Below, piece by piece: positions 10,637 to 19,990 of a DNA stretch of 64,000 nt. The stretch comes from VYDC01 sp963667515 (GTDB lineage Bacteria > Chloroflexota > Dehalococcoidia > UBA2979). The notes beneath the pieces are model-generated. The model was not told the DNA's origin, searched no databases, and saw only the letters and a program-made list of their open reading frames with translations. The position numbers and the translations under genes are program-made. Position 1 is the stretch's first letter. Each line of letters begins with the position of its first letter. Location of the stretch: positions 124,001-188,000 of the forward strand of contig CAXXXY010000011.1 of assembly GCA_963667515.2 (NCBI GenBank), written 5' to 3'.

Positions 10637-10694
10637 GCGGGCGTGGAGTAGGCGGGCGTGGAATCGGCCGGCGTCGAGTAGCGGCGTCGAGTAG
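10622..10694 (+). repeat. 15-base tandem repeat at the fakA-degV junction
   Basis: Four copies of a 15-base unit (GCGGGCGTGGAGTAG and variants) plus a shorter fifth copy. The first unit contains the fakA stop codon TAG, so the tract looks like repeated duplication of the end of fakA. The last unit runs into the TAGACT hexamer before degV. Confidence 0.85.
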
Positions 10695-10697
10695 ACT
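10692..10697 (+). promoter_or_regulatory. Possible -10 element giving a leaderless degV mRNA
   Basis: TAGACT ends 7 bases before the degV ATG at 10705, with no ribosome site between. This is the spacing seen in leaderless promoters (TAnnnT, 6-8 bases, start codon) of high-G+C bacteria. Based on motif and spacing only. Confidence 0.35.
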
Positions 10698-10704
10698 CGC
10701 GCGG

Positions 10705-11625
10705 ATGAGCGTTCGCGTCGTGACCGACTCCACCGCCGACCTCCCGCCCGAGCTCGCCGAGAGCCTGGGCATCACGGTCGTGCCGCTGTTCGTGCACTTC
10801 GGCGACGAGCAGCTGCGCGACGGCGTGGACATCTCCTCCGAGCAGTTCTTCCGCCGCCTCCAGCGCGAGGCGCGCACCCCCACCACCTCGCAGCCGCCGG
10901 CCGGCGCCTTCCGCGAGGTCTACCGCCGCCTCGCCGACGAGGGGGCGGACATCGTCTCGATCCACATCTCGGCGAAGCTCTCGGGCACCGTCGCCTCGGC
11001 GCAGCAGGGCGCGGCCGACCTCGCGGGCGCCGAGGTGCGCGTCGTGGACTCGCGCTCCGTCTCGCTGGCGTTGGGGATGGCGGCGGTGGCCGCCGCCGAG
11101 GCCGCGCGCGCGGGCGCGAGCATCGACGAGGCGGTGGCGGCCGCCGAGGGGCAGCTCGGCCGCACCCACCTGCTCTTCGTGCTCGAGACGCTCGAGTACC
11201 TGCGGCGCGGCGGGCGCATCGGCCGCGGCATGGAGGTCGTGGGCACGCTGCTGAAGGTGAAGCCGATCGTGACGATCGCGGACGGTGAGGTCGTGAGCGT
11301 CGGGCGCGCCCGCACCAAGCCGAAGGCGATCGAGGAGGTGCTGCGGCGCGTCACCGCACTGCGCCCGCTGGAGCAGGCGATGGTGGTGCACGCCACCACC
11401 CCCGAGGAGGCCGACTACCTCGTGGACCGGCTGCACGGGCTGGAGCCCGAGGCGCCGATCACCCGCAGCCGCATCGGCCCCGTCGTGGGCGTGCACGCGG
11501 GGCCGGGCGTGCTCGGGCTGGCCGTGGTGACGGCGGCGGCCGACGCGCCTGCGAGCGGCGTCGCGACCGCGGCCGGGGCGCCCGCTGCCGCAGTCGCTGG
11601 AGGCTCCCCCGCGCCCGCCCCGTGA
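10705..11625 (+). CDS. DegV family fatty-acid-binding protein
   Basis: A 306-residue DegV/FakB protein. It has the family N-terminus VRVVTDSTADLP, the TSQPPAGAF lipid-site motif near residue 62, the HISAKLSGT segment and the RRGGRIGR motif. DegV proteins bind a fatty acid and present it to FakA; adjacency to fakA supports this. The last 30 residues are a low-complexity Ala/Gly/Pro tail. The stop TGA overlaps a GTG that opens the 27-base repeat tract. Confidence 0.9.
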   Translation: MSVRVVTDSTADLPPELAESLGITVVPLFVHFGDEQLRDGVDISSEQFFRRLQREARTPTTSQPPAGAFREVYRRLADEGADIVSIHISAKLSGTVASAQQGAADLAGAEVRVVDSRSVSLALGMAAVAAAEAARAGASIDEAVAAAEGQLGRTHLLFVLETLEYLRRGGRIGRGMEVVGTLLKVKPIVTIADGEVVSVGRARTKPKAIEEVLRRVTALRPLEQAMVVHATTPEEADYLVDRLHGLEPEAPITRSRIGPVVGVHAGPGVLGLAVVTAAADAPASGVATAAGAPAAAVAGGSPAPAP

Positions 11626-11801
11626 GCCCGCCGCCCCAGCGCACCCGAGTGAGCCAGCCGCCCCAGCGCACCCGAGTGAGCCAGCCGCCCCAGCGCACCC
11701 GAGTGAGCCCGCCGCCCCAGCGCACCCGAGTGAGCCCGCCGCCCCAGCGCACCCGAGTGAGCCCGCCGCCCCAGCGCACCCGAGTGAGCCCGCAGCCGTG
11801 A
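11622..11801 (+). repeat. 27-base tandem repeat (6 units) at the degV-recG junction
   Basis: Six 27-base units starting at 11622, 11649, 11676, 11703, 11730 and 11757, and a partial unit at 11784. Each begins GTGAGCC and differs at only one or two positions. Since 27 is a multiple of three, the plus strand holds an open 59-codon frame of nine-residue repeats (VSPPPQRTR) that starts with a GTG overlapping the degV stop and ends with TGA at 11799-11801. There is no ribosome site except coupling to degV. The recG start is itself GTGAGC, so the unit may derive from duplication of that junction. Confidence 0.9.
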
Positions 11802-11825
11802 GCCCATCCGCGTGAGCCCGGCCAC

Positions 11826-14426
11826 GTGAGCACCGACCTCGCGCGGCTGGGCGAGGTGCTGCGCGGCGAGCTCGACGCCGGCTGCGCGGACGAGCTGGTC
11901 GCGGGCGGCCTCGACACGCTGCTGCGCCGGCAGGCGCGCGACGAGGCGCCGGGCTCGCCGCTGCTGCGCATGGTCGCGGCGCTCCCCGCCGAGGGCTACC
12001 GCACGCTCGACGCGGACGCGCGCCGCGGCTGGCTGCGCCGCGCCCTCGCGACGATCGAGCGCGAGCAGGGCGAGCGCGAGCAGCAGGAGCGGAAGCAGTC
12101 CGAGCGAGCCGCGACCGCGCGCCGCAACGGCGGCGAGCCCAGCGCCGCCACTCGACCTCGGCGCACTCCGCAGGCGAGCGCGCCGGCGGGGCCCCGCGCG
12201 GCGCCCGCGCCGGCCGCCATCCCCGAGGGGGCGGCGGCGCTGGCGCTGCCGATCGCGCGCGCCGGCGTGGGCGTGAGGCCGCAGACGCTTTCGCGGCTGG
12301 AGCGCCTCGGCCTCGTCACGATCGGCGACGCGCTGCGCTACTTCCCCTACCGCCACCACGACTTCAGCCGCACCGTGCCGATCGCGCAGCTCCGCGTCGG
12401 CCTCGAGCAGACGGTGCGCGGCCGCCTCGATCGCGTGCGCGAGGTACGGATGGGGCGCGGCGGCCGCATGCGCTCCACGGAGGCGACCGTCTCCGACGCC
12501 TCGGGCGCGTCGATCCGCGTGATCTGGTTCAACCAGCCGTACATGGCGCGGCAGCTGCGCGAGGGCGCCGAGGTCGCGCTGGCGGGCACCGTGCGCGCCT
12601 ACCGCGGGCGGCCCAGCCTCGACAACCCGGAGTTCGAGTTCCTCGACGCCGCGGGAGGCGCCGAGGGCGGGCGGCACACCGGGCGGCTGGTGCCGGTCTA
12701 CCACCTCACCGCCGGCCTCGCGCAGCGCACGCTGCGCACGCTGATCGCGGCGCTGCTGGAGCGCTACGCCGACCGCCTCCCGGAGCGGCTGCCGCCCGCG
12801 CTGCTCGAGCGGCACGCGCTGCCCCCGCTCGCCGAGGCGACGCGGCAGCTCCACTACCCCGACGACGCGCAGGCGCTCGAGAGCGCCCGCCGCCGGCTCG
12901 CCTTCGACGAGCTGCTGGCGATCCAGCTCGGCGTGGTGCGACGTCGCCGCTCGTGGCAGGGGGCGGGCGCCGCTCCCGCCGTCGCCGAGCACGCCGCGGC
13001 GCGCGCCTTCGTCGCCTCGCTGCCCTTCGAGCTGACGGGCGCGCAGCGCCGCGTGCTGACCGAGGTGCTCGCCGACGTGGAGCGGCCCGTGCCGATGTCG
13101 CGGCTGCTGGAGGGCGATGTCGGCTCGGGCAAGACGGTGGTCGCGCTCGCCGCGATGCTCGACGTGGTCGCGTCCGGCCGGCAGGCGGTGCTGATGGCGC
13201 CCACCGAGGTGCTGGCCGAGCAGCACCTGCGCACGATCCGCCGGCTGCTCAGCGGCTCGCCCGAGCCGCCGCTGGGCGGCGTGGTGCCGCTGCCGTTCCT
13301 CCCGCTGCCGCTGCGCGTGCTCTCGCTCACGGGCTCGACGCGCGCGAGGGAGCGGCGCGAGGTGCTGGCCGCGCTCGCGCACGACGCCGCGCCGCAGATC
13401 GTCGTCGGTACGCACGCGCTGATCCAAGAGGGCGTGGCGCTGCCGCGCCTCGGGCTCGCCGTCGTCGACGAGCAGCACCGCTTCGGCGTGATGCAGCGCT
13501 CCGCGCTGCGCGACCGCGCGCGGCCGCTCCCCGACGAAGGCAGCGCCGAGGCGAGCGCGAACGAGCAGGAGGCGCCAGCGGTGCACCTGCTGGTGATGAC
13601 GGCGACGCCGATCCCGCGCTCGCTCGCGCTCACCGTCTACGGCGACCTCGACCTCTCGGTGATCGACGAGATGCCGCCGGGGCGCACGCCGATCGAGACG
13701 CGCTGGCTCCCGCCCGAGCGCCGCGACGCGGCCTTCGAGCGGCTGCGCGCCGAGCTGGACGCGGGGCGACAGGCGTTCGTGATCTGCCCGCTGGTGGAGG
13801 GCTCGGAGGCGGTCGTCTCGCGCGCCGCGACCGAGGAGTACGAGCGCATCCGCCGCGAGGAGCTGCCCGACCGCGCCGACCGCGTGGCGCTGCTGCACGG
13901 CCGCCTCCCCGCGCGCGAGAAGGAGGCGGCGATGGCCCGCTTCACCGCGGGCGAGGCGCAGGTGCTGGTCTCAACGGCGGTCGTCGAGGTGGGCATCGAC
14001 GTGCCCAACGCGACGGTGATGCTGATCGAGGGCGCGGACCGCTTCGGGATGGCGCAGTTGCACCAGTTCCGCGGCCGGGTGGGGCGCGGCGAGCACGCCT
14101 CATGGTGCTTCCTGCTCGCCGACGACCCGACGGAGGAGGCCGCGCAGCGCCTCGCCGTGGTGGAGCGCACGCACGACGGCTTCGCGCTGGCGCAGGCGGA
14201 CCTGGAGCTACGCGGGCCGGGCGAGCTGTACGGGCTGCGCCAGTCGGGCGCGTCGTCGCTCCACGTCGCGGCGCTGCTGGACGCGCAGCTCATCGACGCG
14301 ACGCGCCGCGAGGCCGCGGAGCTGCTCGACGCCGACCCGGAGCTCGAGGCGCCGGAGCACGCGGGCCTGCGCGCGCTCGCCGCCCGCGCCGAGCAGGCGG
14401 CCGCCGGCGCCTCCGAGGTGCACTAG
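11826..14426 (+). CDS. recG: ATP-dependent DNA helicase RecG
   Basis: An 866-residue superfamily 2 helicase that remodels stalled forks and branched DNA. After a 130-residue N-terminal extension with a charged, Pro/Ala-rich linker comes the OB/wedge domain (about residues 165-275). The motor follows, with Walker A GDVGSGKT near 429, DEQH near 547 and QFRGRVGRG near 746. The N-terminal extension is longer than in E. coli RecG (693 residues) and is seen in several other phyla. The GTG start follows the repeat tract. The stop TAG is in a CTAG that also offers a stop on the opposite strand. Confidence 0.95.
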   Translation: MSTDLARLGEVLRGELDAGCADELVAGGLDTLLRRQARDEAPGSPLLRMVAALPAEGYRTLDADARRGWLRRALATIEREQGEREQQERKQSERAATARRNGGEPSAATRPRRTPQASAPAGPRAAPAPAAIPEGAAALALPIARAGVGVRPQTLSRLERLGLVTIGDALRYFPYRHHDFSRTVPIAQLRVGLEQTVRGRLDRVREVRMGRGGRMRSTEATVSDASGASIRVIWFNQPYMARQLREGAEVALAGTVRAYRGRPSLDNPEFEFLDAAGGAEGGRHTGRLVPVYHLTAGLAQRTLRTLIAALLERYADRLPERLPPALLERHALPPLAEATRQLHYPDDAQALESARRRLAFDELLAIQLGVVRRRRSWQGAGAAPAVAEHAAARAFVASLPFELTGAQRRVLTEVLADVERPVPMSRLLEGDVGSGKTVVALAAMLDVVASGRQAVLMAPTEVLAEQHLRTIRRLLSGSPEPPLGGVVPLPFLPLPLRVLSLTGSTRARERREVLAALAHDAAPQIVVGTHALIQEGVALPRLGLAVVDEQHRFGVMQRSALRDRARPLPDEGSAEASANEQEAPAVHLLVMTATPIPRSLALTVYGDLDLSVIDEMPPGRTPIETRWLPPERRDAAFERLRAELDAGRQAFVICPLVEGSEAVVSRAATEEYERIRREELPDRADRVALLHGRLPAREKEAAMARFTAGEAQVLVSTAVVEVGIDVPNATVMLIEGADRFGMAQLHQFRGRVGRGEHASWCFLLADDPTEEAAQRLAVVERTHDGFALAQADLELRGPGELYGLRQSGASSLHVAALLDAQLIDATRREAAELLDADPELEAPEHAGLRALAARAEQAAAGASEVH

Positions 14427-14882
14427 GGGCGGTTGGGCTCGAGCCCCGGCGCCCGCCCTCTTCGGCGCGCGCGATGAAGCTCGGCACGCCGGCGGCGGAG
14501 ATGGCGCGGCCGACGAGGTCGAGCGGCAGGTCGTCGAGGCGGCGGAAGCGCACGCAGGACTTGCCCACGTCGTAGCGCTTGCTCGTCGCCCGGCATTCGC
14601 GCTCGAACGCCTCGGCGGCGCCAGGGAGCGCGTAGACGCTCGTCAGGTAGAGCGCCATGTGGTTCTTCTGCGAGGCCAGCGCCGCGTACATCAGCGGCTT
14701 CTTGTTGTAGGTGCCGGGGTAGGTGGCGAGGGGAACTTCGTAGCTGATCATCCCCCAGTTCATCGCCTCCACGTAGCCGTCAGGGAGGTTGGCGAGCACG
14801 ACTGCTCGTACGGCCTCGACTGCCGCCGCCCCTCGGGTAGGCTCGCGAGGTACTCCTCGATCGTCCCAGCCTCCGAGCGCAT
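14423..14882 (-). pseudogene. DUF1801 (YdhG-like) protein, frameshifted
   Basis: The ATG at 14882 opens MRSEAGTIEEYLASLPEGRR, a DUF1801 N-terminus. The rest of the domain (VEAVRAVVLANLPDGY, SQKNHMALYL, GKSCVRFRRLDDLPLD) continues in another frame, with the break near 14829-14835 (GGGGCGGCGGCAG). One missing base would restore it. After the domain the frame runs on past a likely original stop in the CTAG at 14423-14426 to 14290, antisense to recG, so a second indel near the end is possible. DUF1801 proteins are small soluble proteins of unknown role. Confidence 0.7.
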
Positions 14883-14966
14883 CGTCGCCTCCTCCCCGCT
14901 GCCGGACGATGATACGGGCGACGCGCCCGCCCGGCGCCTCGCCTGCCCCCTGCCGCGGCCTCGCGC

Positions 14967-14972
14967 TACACT
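14967..14972 (+). promoter_or_regulatory. Possible -10 element of argS
   Basis: TACACT in the context GCGCTACACTCGCTG, 17 bases before the argS ATG. It matches the TAnnCT pattern seen at several other starts in this window. No clear -35. Confidence 0.3.
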
Positions 14973-14989
14973 CGCTGCTCGGCGGGGCG

Positions 14990-16678
14990 ATGAGCGAAGG
15001 CGGGCGCGCGCGCATGATCCGGGACGAGCTCGCCGAGCTGGTGGCGCGGGCGCTGACCGCCGCGCAGACGGCGGGCGAGCTGCCCGAGTTCGCCGCGCCC
15101 GACGTCGAGCTCCAGCACCCGCAGCGCGCCGAGCACGGCGACTTCTCGGCGAACCTGCCGCTGCGCATCCAGGGCCTCGCGCACATGCGCGCCGTCGAGG
15201 TGGCGGAGGTGCTGCGCCGCCAGCTCCCGCCTCACGAGGCGGTCGTCGACGTGCGGGTGGCACCGCCGGGCTTCCTCAACCTCTACCTCGCGCCGCAGTG
15301 GGTCGCCGCGCAGGCCGAAGCGATCGCCGAGGCCGGCGAGCGCTTCGCCACCAGCGACCGCGGCGCCGGCCGTCGCGTGCAGGTCGAGTACGTCTCCGCC
15401 AACCCCACCGGCCCGCTGCACGTCGGCAACGGGCGCGGCGCCGCCATCGGCTCCACGCTCGCCAACGTGCTGCGCGCGTGGGGGCACGAGGTGGAGGAGG
15501 AGTACTACATCAACGACGCGGGGACACAGGTCGCGATCTTCGCGCGCACCCTCTACGCCCGCTACCAGCAGCTCTTCGGCCGCGACGTGCCGGTCCCGGA
15601 GAACGGCTACCCCGGCGAGTACGTCACGGAGATCGCGCGCGGCATCCAGGACGAGGAGGGCGAGCGCTACCTGCGGCCCGAGGGCGAGGAGGCCGAGCCG
15701 GCGCTGGGCGATCGCGGCATCGCGCTCATGATCCGGCAGATCCGCGCCGACCTCGACGCCGTGGGCGTGCGCTACACGCACTGGTACTCGGAGCGCGCGC
15801 TGCAGGCCGAGGGCGGCGCCTACCACGCGGTGTTGGGGCGGCTGCGCGCCGAGGGTCACGTGGTGGAGCGCGAGGGCGCCGTCTGGTTCGCCTCCTCGCA
15901 GCTCGGCGAGGAGAAGGACAACGTCCTGATCCGCTCGGACGGCGTGCCCACCTACTTCGCCACCGACATCGCCTACCACTTCGACAAGCTCGTGACGCGC
16001 GGCTTCGATCGCGTCATCGACATCTGGGGCGCCGACCACCAGGGCCACGTCTCGCGCCTCCGGTCCGCGATCGGCGCACTCGACGCCGACCCCGAGGCGC
16101 TGGACGTGGTGCTCTACCAGCTCGTGACGCTGAAGCGCGGCTCCACGATCGTGCCGCTCTCCAAGCGCGCCGGCGAGCTGGTCACGCTCGCCGACGTGGT
16201 GCAGGAGGTGGGCGCCGACGCCACGCGCTTCTTCTTCCTGCTGCCCTCGGCGGGCGCCGCGATGGACTTCGACCTCGAGCTCGCGACGCGGCAGTCCGAC
16301 GAGAACCCCGTCCACTACGTGCAGTACGCGCACGCGCGCATCGCGGGCATCCTGGCGCGGGCCAGCGAGGCCGGGCTCTCCGCCGAGGGCGCCGAGGTGG
16401 CGCTGCTCACCCACGTCGCGGAGCAGACGCTGCTGCGCAAGCTGCTGCTGCTGCCCGAGGTGATCGAGTCGGTGGTGGAGGAGCTGGCGCCGCACCACCT
16501 GCCGCACTACGCGCAGGAGCTGGCGCAGGCCTTCCACGTCTTCTACACGCAGTGCCGCGTCGTCGACGAGGACGAGCCCGCGCTGTCGCGCGCGCGGCTG
16601 CTGCTGCTGGAGGCGACGCGCGTGGTGCTGGCGCGCACGCTGGGGCTGATGTCGATCTCCGCGCCGGAGCGCATGTAG
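14990..16678 (+). CDS. argS: Arginyl-tRNA synthetase
   Basis: A class I aminoacyl-tRNA synthetase of 562 residues charging tRNA-Arg. Visible motifs are the ArgRS N-terminal Add1 domain, VEYVSANPTGPLHVGNGRG (the HIGH-type signature), YYINDAGTQ, and SKRAGE in place of KMSKS as is usual for ArgRS. The C-terminal anticodon-binding DALR domain is present (QYAHARIAGI through LGLMSI). The ATG at 14990 follows GGCGGGGCG. It is followed after two bases by trpS. Confidence 0.95.
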   Translation: MSEGGRARMIRDELAELVARALTAAQTAGELPEFAAPDVELQHPQRAEHGDFSANLPLRIQGLAHMRAVEVAEVLRRQLPPHEAVVDVRVAPPGFLNLYLAPQWVAAQAEAIAEAGERFATSDRGAGRRVQVEYVSANPTGPLHVGNGRGAAIGSTLANVLRAWGHEVEEEYYINDAGTQVAIFARTLYARYQQLFGRDVPVPENGYPGEYVTEIARGIQDEEGERYLRPEGEEAEPALGDRGIALMIRQIRADLDAVGVRYTHWYSERALQAEGGAYHAVLGRLRAEGHVVEREGAVWFASSQLGEEKDNVLIRSDGVPTYFATDIAYHFDKLVTRGFDRVIDIWGADHQGHVSRLRSAIGALDADPEALDVVLYQLVTLKRGSTIVPLSKRAGELVTLADVVQEVGADATRFFFLLPSAGAAMDFDLELATRQSDENPVHYVQYAHARIAGILARASEAGLSAEGAEVALLTHVAEQTLLRKLLLLPEVIESVVEELAPHHLPHYAQELAQAFHVFYTQCRVVDEDEPALSRARLLLLEATRVVLARTLGLMSISAPERM

Positions 16679-16680
16679 CG

Positions 16681-17772
16681 ATGCCAGAGGCCAGCGCGGA
16701 GGCGGACCCCGAGGCCAGCGTCGAGGCCGGCGCCGAGCCGGCGAGCGGCGCGGCCGAGCGGCGGCGCATCCTCACGGGCGTGCGCCCCACGGGCGCGCTG
16801 CACCTCGGCCACTACGCGGGCGCCCTCGAGAGCTGGCTGCGCCTCCAGCGCGAGTACGAGTGCTTCTTCCTGATCGCCGACTACCAGGTCTCCGACCACG
16901 CCGACGACCTCGACCGCGTGCGGGGCGCGGTGATGGAGGTGGCGCTCGACTGGCTCGCCGTCGGGCTCGACCCGGCGGAGAGCCACTTCGTGATCGAGAG
17001 CATGGTGCCGGAGCACGCCGAACTCACGGTCTGGCTCTCGTGGTGGATCGGCCTCGGGCGGCTGGAGCGCAACCCGACGCTGAAGGCCGAGATGGCGGAG
17101 CTGGAGTCGCGCTCGCAGTCCTCGGTGCCGGTGGCGTTCTTCACCTACCCGGTGATGCAGGTCGCGAACATCCTGCTGCCCAAGGCGCACCTGGTGCCGA
17201 CCGGCGAGGACCAGGCCCCGCACATCGAGCTGACCCGCGAGGTCGCGCGCCGCTTCAACCGGCTCTTCGGCTACACCTTCCCGGTGCCGAAGGGCCTGAT
17301 CGGGCGCGTGCCGCGCCTCGCCGGCACGGACGGCGACGCGAAGATGAGCAAGTCGACCGGCAACACCATCGACCTCAAGGACGACGCGGAGACGGTCTTC
17401 GCCAAGGTGATGGGGATGTACACCGACCCCACGCGGCTGCGCGCCACGGACCCCGGCCACGTCGAGGGCAACCCCGTCTTCATGTACCACGACGCCTTCA
17501 ACCCCGACACGGCCGAGGTCGAGGAGCTGAAGGAGCGCTACCGCGGGGGCCGCGTCGGCGACGTCGAGGTGAAGCAGAAGCTCGCGACGGCGCTCAACGC
17601 CTTCCTCGACCCGATCCGCGAGCGCCGCGCCCACTTCGAGGCGCGGCCCGCGCTGGTGCGCGAGGCGCTCGCCACCGGATCGGCGCACGCGCGCGAGGTC
17701 GGGCGCGAGACGATGGCGGAGGTGCGCGCCGCGCTGCGCCTCGACTACCTCGACGGCGCGACCCCACAGTGA
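16681..17772 (+). CDS. trpS: Tryptophanyl-tRNA synthetase
   Basis: A class I synthetase of 363 residues. The signatures are TGVRPTGALHLGHYAGAL (TxxHxGxxxG variant of HIGH) and AKMSKSTGNTI (KMSKS). Length is slightly above the usual 330-340 because of a 26-residue Ala/Glu-rich N-terminal tail. If that tail is not translated the true start would be internal, but no better start codon with a ribosome site is seen. It lies two bases after argS, so the two synthetases are one transcript. Confidence 0.94.
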   Translation: MPEASAEADPEASVEAGAEPASGAAERRRILTGVRPTGALHLGHYAGALESWLRLQREYECFFLIADYQVSDHADDLDRVRGAVMEVALDWLAVGLDPAESHFVIESMVPEHAELTVWLSWWIGLGRLERNPTLKAEMAELESRSQSSVPVAFFTYPVMQVANILLPKAHLVPTGEDQAPHIELTREVARRFNRLFGYTFPVPKGLIGRVPRLAGTDGDAKMSKSTGNTIDLKDDAETVFAKVMGMYTDPTRLRATDPGHVEGNPVFMYHDAFNPDTAEVEELKERYRGGRVGDVEVKQKLATALNAFLDPIRERRAHFEARPALVREALATGSAHAREVGRETMAEVRAALRLDYLDGATPQ

Positions 17773-17873
17773 GCACGCCGCCCCAATGAGCGCCGGACAG
17801 TGAGCGCAGCCCCCTCGACGCCAGCGCGTCGCGCGCCGGCCGCGACGAGCGGCGCGCCCCTGCCGCGCGCGCG

Positions 17874-18722
17874 GTGAGCGAGCAGCCGAGCGCCCGCGCG
17901 GCGCTCCCCGTGGGCACGACCGGCGAGGACGCGCTCGCCGTGGCGATGCGGCTGGCGCGTGAGGCGGGCGCGCTGGTGCGCGCGGCCGCCGATCGGCCGC
18001 GCCCCTACGAGCGCAAGGGGCGCAACAACTTCGTCACGGAGACTGATCGCGCCTCGGAGGCGCTGATCCTCGGCGGGCTCTCCGAGGCCTTCCCCAGCCA
18101 CGCCCTGCTCTCCGAGGAGTCGCACCCCGACACGCCGTGGGAGAGCGGCGAGCTGTGGGCGGTCGATCCGCTGGACGGCACGCGCAACTTCACGGCCGGC
18201 GTACCGCTCCACTGCGTGACGCTGGCCTACATGCGGGACGGTGTGCCGCTCGCGGGCGTGACGTACGACCCGAGCCGCGACTGGTGCCTCGCGGGCGGGC
18301 CGGGCCTGGGGCTCCACGCGAACGGGCGGGCGGTTGGCTCCACGGGGGCGCCGGACCTCGCCTCCTCGATCGTGACGATCGACCTCGGCTACGACGACGA
18401 GCGCGCCGCCGGCAGCCTCGACCTGATGCGGGAGCTGTGGCCGGGGGTGCAGGGCTACCGGGTGGTCGGCTCGGCGGCGCTGGGGCTGGCGTGGGCCGCC
18501 GCCGGGCTCTGCGACGTCATGGTGCACGCGTGGCTGTGGCCGTGGGACATCGCGGCGGCGCTGGCGCTGGTGCCGGCGGGCGGCGGCGTGATCCTCGACG
18601 CGAGCGGCGCGCCGGCGACGCTGGGCTCGCGCTCGCTGGTGGCGGGCGCGCCCGGCCCCGCGCGCGAGCTGCTGGCCCGGCGGCAAGCGGCCGCCGAGCC
18701 GGGCGCGGGCGGCGCTGGCTAG
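17874..18722 (+). CDS. Inositol monophosphatase family phosphatase
   Basis: A 282-residue Mg-dependent phosphatase of the IMPase/FBPase-like fold. It shows the metal-binding motifs EES (SEESHP, about residue 84), WAVDPLDGTRNF near residue 98, and WPWDIAAAL near residue 224. Substrate could be myo-inositol phosphate, histidinol phosphate or another sugar phosphate; the sequence does not decide. The 101-base spacer before the GTG repeats GTGAGC-like strings. The stop TAG at 18720 shares a CTAG with the stop of the convergent citrate synthase. Confidence 0.85.
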   Translation: MSEQPSARAALPVGTTGEDALAVAMRLAREAGALVRAAADRPRPYERKGRNNFVTETDRASEALILGGLSEAFPSHALLSEESHPDTPWESGELWAVDPLDGTRNFTAGVPLHCVTLAYMRDGVPLAGVTYDPSRDWCLAGGPGLGLHANGRAVGSTGAPDLASSIVTIDLGYDDERAAGSLDLMRELWPGVQGYRVVGSAALGLAWAAAGLCDVMVHAWLWPWDIAAALALVPAGGGVILDASGAPATLGSRSLVAGAPGPARELLARRQAAAEPGAGGAG

Positions 18723-19867
18723 CGCTGCTCCGGGGGCACGAAGTCCCGCAGCCGCTCGCCCACGTAGATCTGGCGCGGGCGGAACAGCCGGTTGCCCGAG
18801 TCCCACTGCTCCTGCAGGTGCACCATCCAGCCCAGGGTGCGCGAGGCCGCGAACAGGGGCGTGTAGAAGTCGATCGGCACGCCGAGGCCGTTGAAGACGC
18901 AGCCGGAGAAGAGATCGACGTTGGGCCACAGGCCGCGCTCGGAGAGGCGCTCCGTCGCCACCTGCTCCACGCCCAGCGCGATGTCGTAGAGCTTGCGGTG
19001 CTCGGGCGCCGTCAGCAGCTCCTCGGCGATGCGCTGGATCACGATCGAGCGCGGGTCCTTGACGTGGTAGATGCGGTGGCCGAAGCCGGGGATGCGCGCC
19101 TTCTCCTCGAGCATCCGTTCGACGAACGCCGGGGCGGCGCTGGGCTCGCCGATCTCGCGGAAGAGCCGCAGCGAGCGCTCGTTGGCGCCGCCGTGGGCGG
19201 GGCCGGAGAGCGCGCCGATCGCCGCCGAGGCGACGGCCTCCGGCTCCGAGCGCGTCGAGGTGACAACGCGGGTGGTGAAGGTGGAGGCGTTCCCCGCCGA
19301 GTGGTCGGCCTGCAGGATCAGCAGGCTGTCCATCGCCGCGACGTGCGCGGCGGGCGGCTCGCCGCCCGTGATCATGCGCAGCACCATCGAGGCGTGCGAC
19401 TCGCCGGAGCGCGGGCCATCGTAGGGGCGCCCCGCCGCCGACTGTGCGATCGCGCCCACCAGGTGGCCCACCTTCGCCACCAGCGCGATGCCGCGCGCCC
19501 GCACCTCGCCCAGCGACTGCTCGAAGTCGTTGTGGCGCGGTCCCAGCGCGGCGACGGCGGCCTGCAGCGCGAACATCGGGTGGGTGATCTCGCCGGCGCG
19601 CCGCGCGATCTCGATCTGCTGCTCGGTCAGCGCGCGCGCCGACTCCATCTCCGCGCGCACCTCTGCGGCGCGCGCCGCGGTCGGCAGCTCGCCGTCGTAG
19701 AGCAGCGCCGCGACCTCCTCGAAGCTGGTGCCGCGCGTCAGGTCCTCGATGGAGTAGCCGCGATAGGTGAGGCGCCCCGCCTCCCCCTCCACCAGGGAGA
19801 CGGAGGACTCGGCGATCGGGACGCCCTCCAGCCCCGGGATCAGCGTCGCCGTCGCATCCGTGGTCAT
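18719..19867 (-). CDS. Citrate synthase
   Basis: A 382-residue type of the smaller bacterial citrate/2-methylcitrate synthase. Catalytic residues are His225 (SGPAHGGANE), His264 (GFGHRIYH) and Asp318 (NVDLFSG). It condenses oxaloacetate with acetyl-CoA (or propionyl-CoA). Since this genome seems to make propionyl-CoA through malyl-CoA lyase, 2-methylcitrate synthase activity is a real alternative. The ATG at 19867 follows a GGAG site; upstream in-frame Met codons lie in low-quality sequence and were rejected. The stop overlaps the IMPase-like stop in one CTAG. Confidence 0.9.
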   Translation of the reverse strand: MTTDATATLIPGLEGVPIAESSVSLVEGEAGRLTYRGYSIEDLTRGTSFEEVAALLYDGELPTAARAAEVRAEMESARALTEQQIEIARRAGEITHPMFALQAAVAALGPRHNDFEQSLGEVRARGIALVAKVGHLVGAIAQSAAGRPYDGPRSGESHASMVLRMITGGEPPAAHVAAMDSLLILQADHSAGNASTFTTRVVTSTRSEPEAVASAAIGALSGPAHGGANERSLRLFREIGEPSAAPAFVERMLEEKARIPGFGHRIYHVKDPRSIVIQRIAEELLTAPEHRKLYDIALGVEQVATERLSERGLWPNVDLFSGCVFNGLGVPIDFYTPLFAASRTLGWMVHLQEQWDSGNRLFRPRQIYVGERLRDFVPPEQR

Positions 19868-19990
19868 CGCTCGTCTCCGCTTCCGGCTCGCAACGCGCGG
19901 GGCGCCCCAGTAGTGGTGGCATCGGCCGCCCCGGCGCGACCCTGGGCGGGCGCGGCAAGTGCGGCGCGGCGGGGGGTGTCCCAAGCGCCC

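Noticed and set aside
11622..11801. Possible CRISPR array
   Set aside because: The 27-base units are contiguous without spacers and nearly identical throughout, so this is a tandem repeat; no cas genes are nearby.
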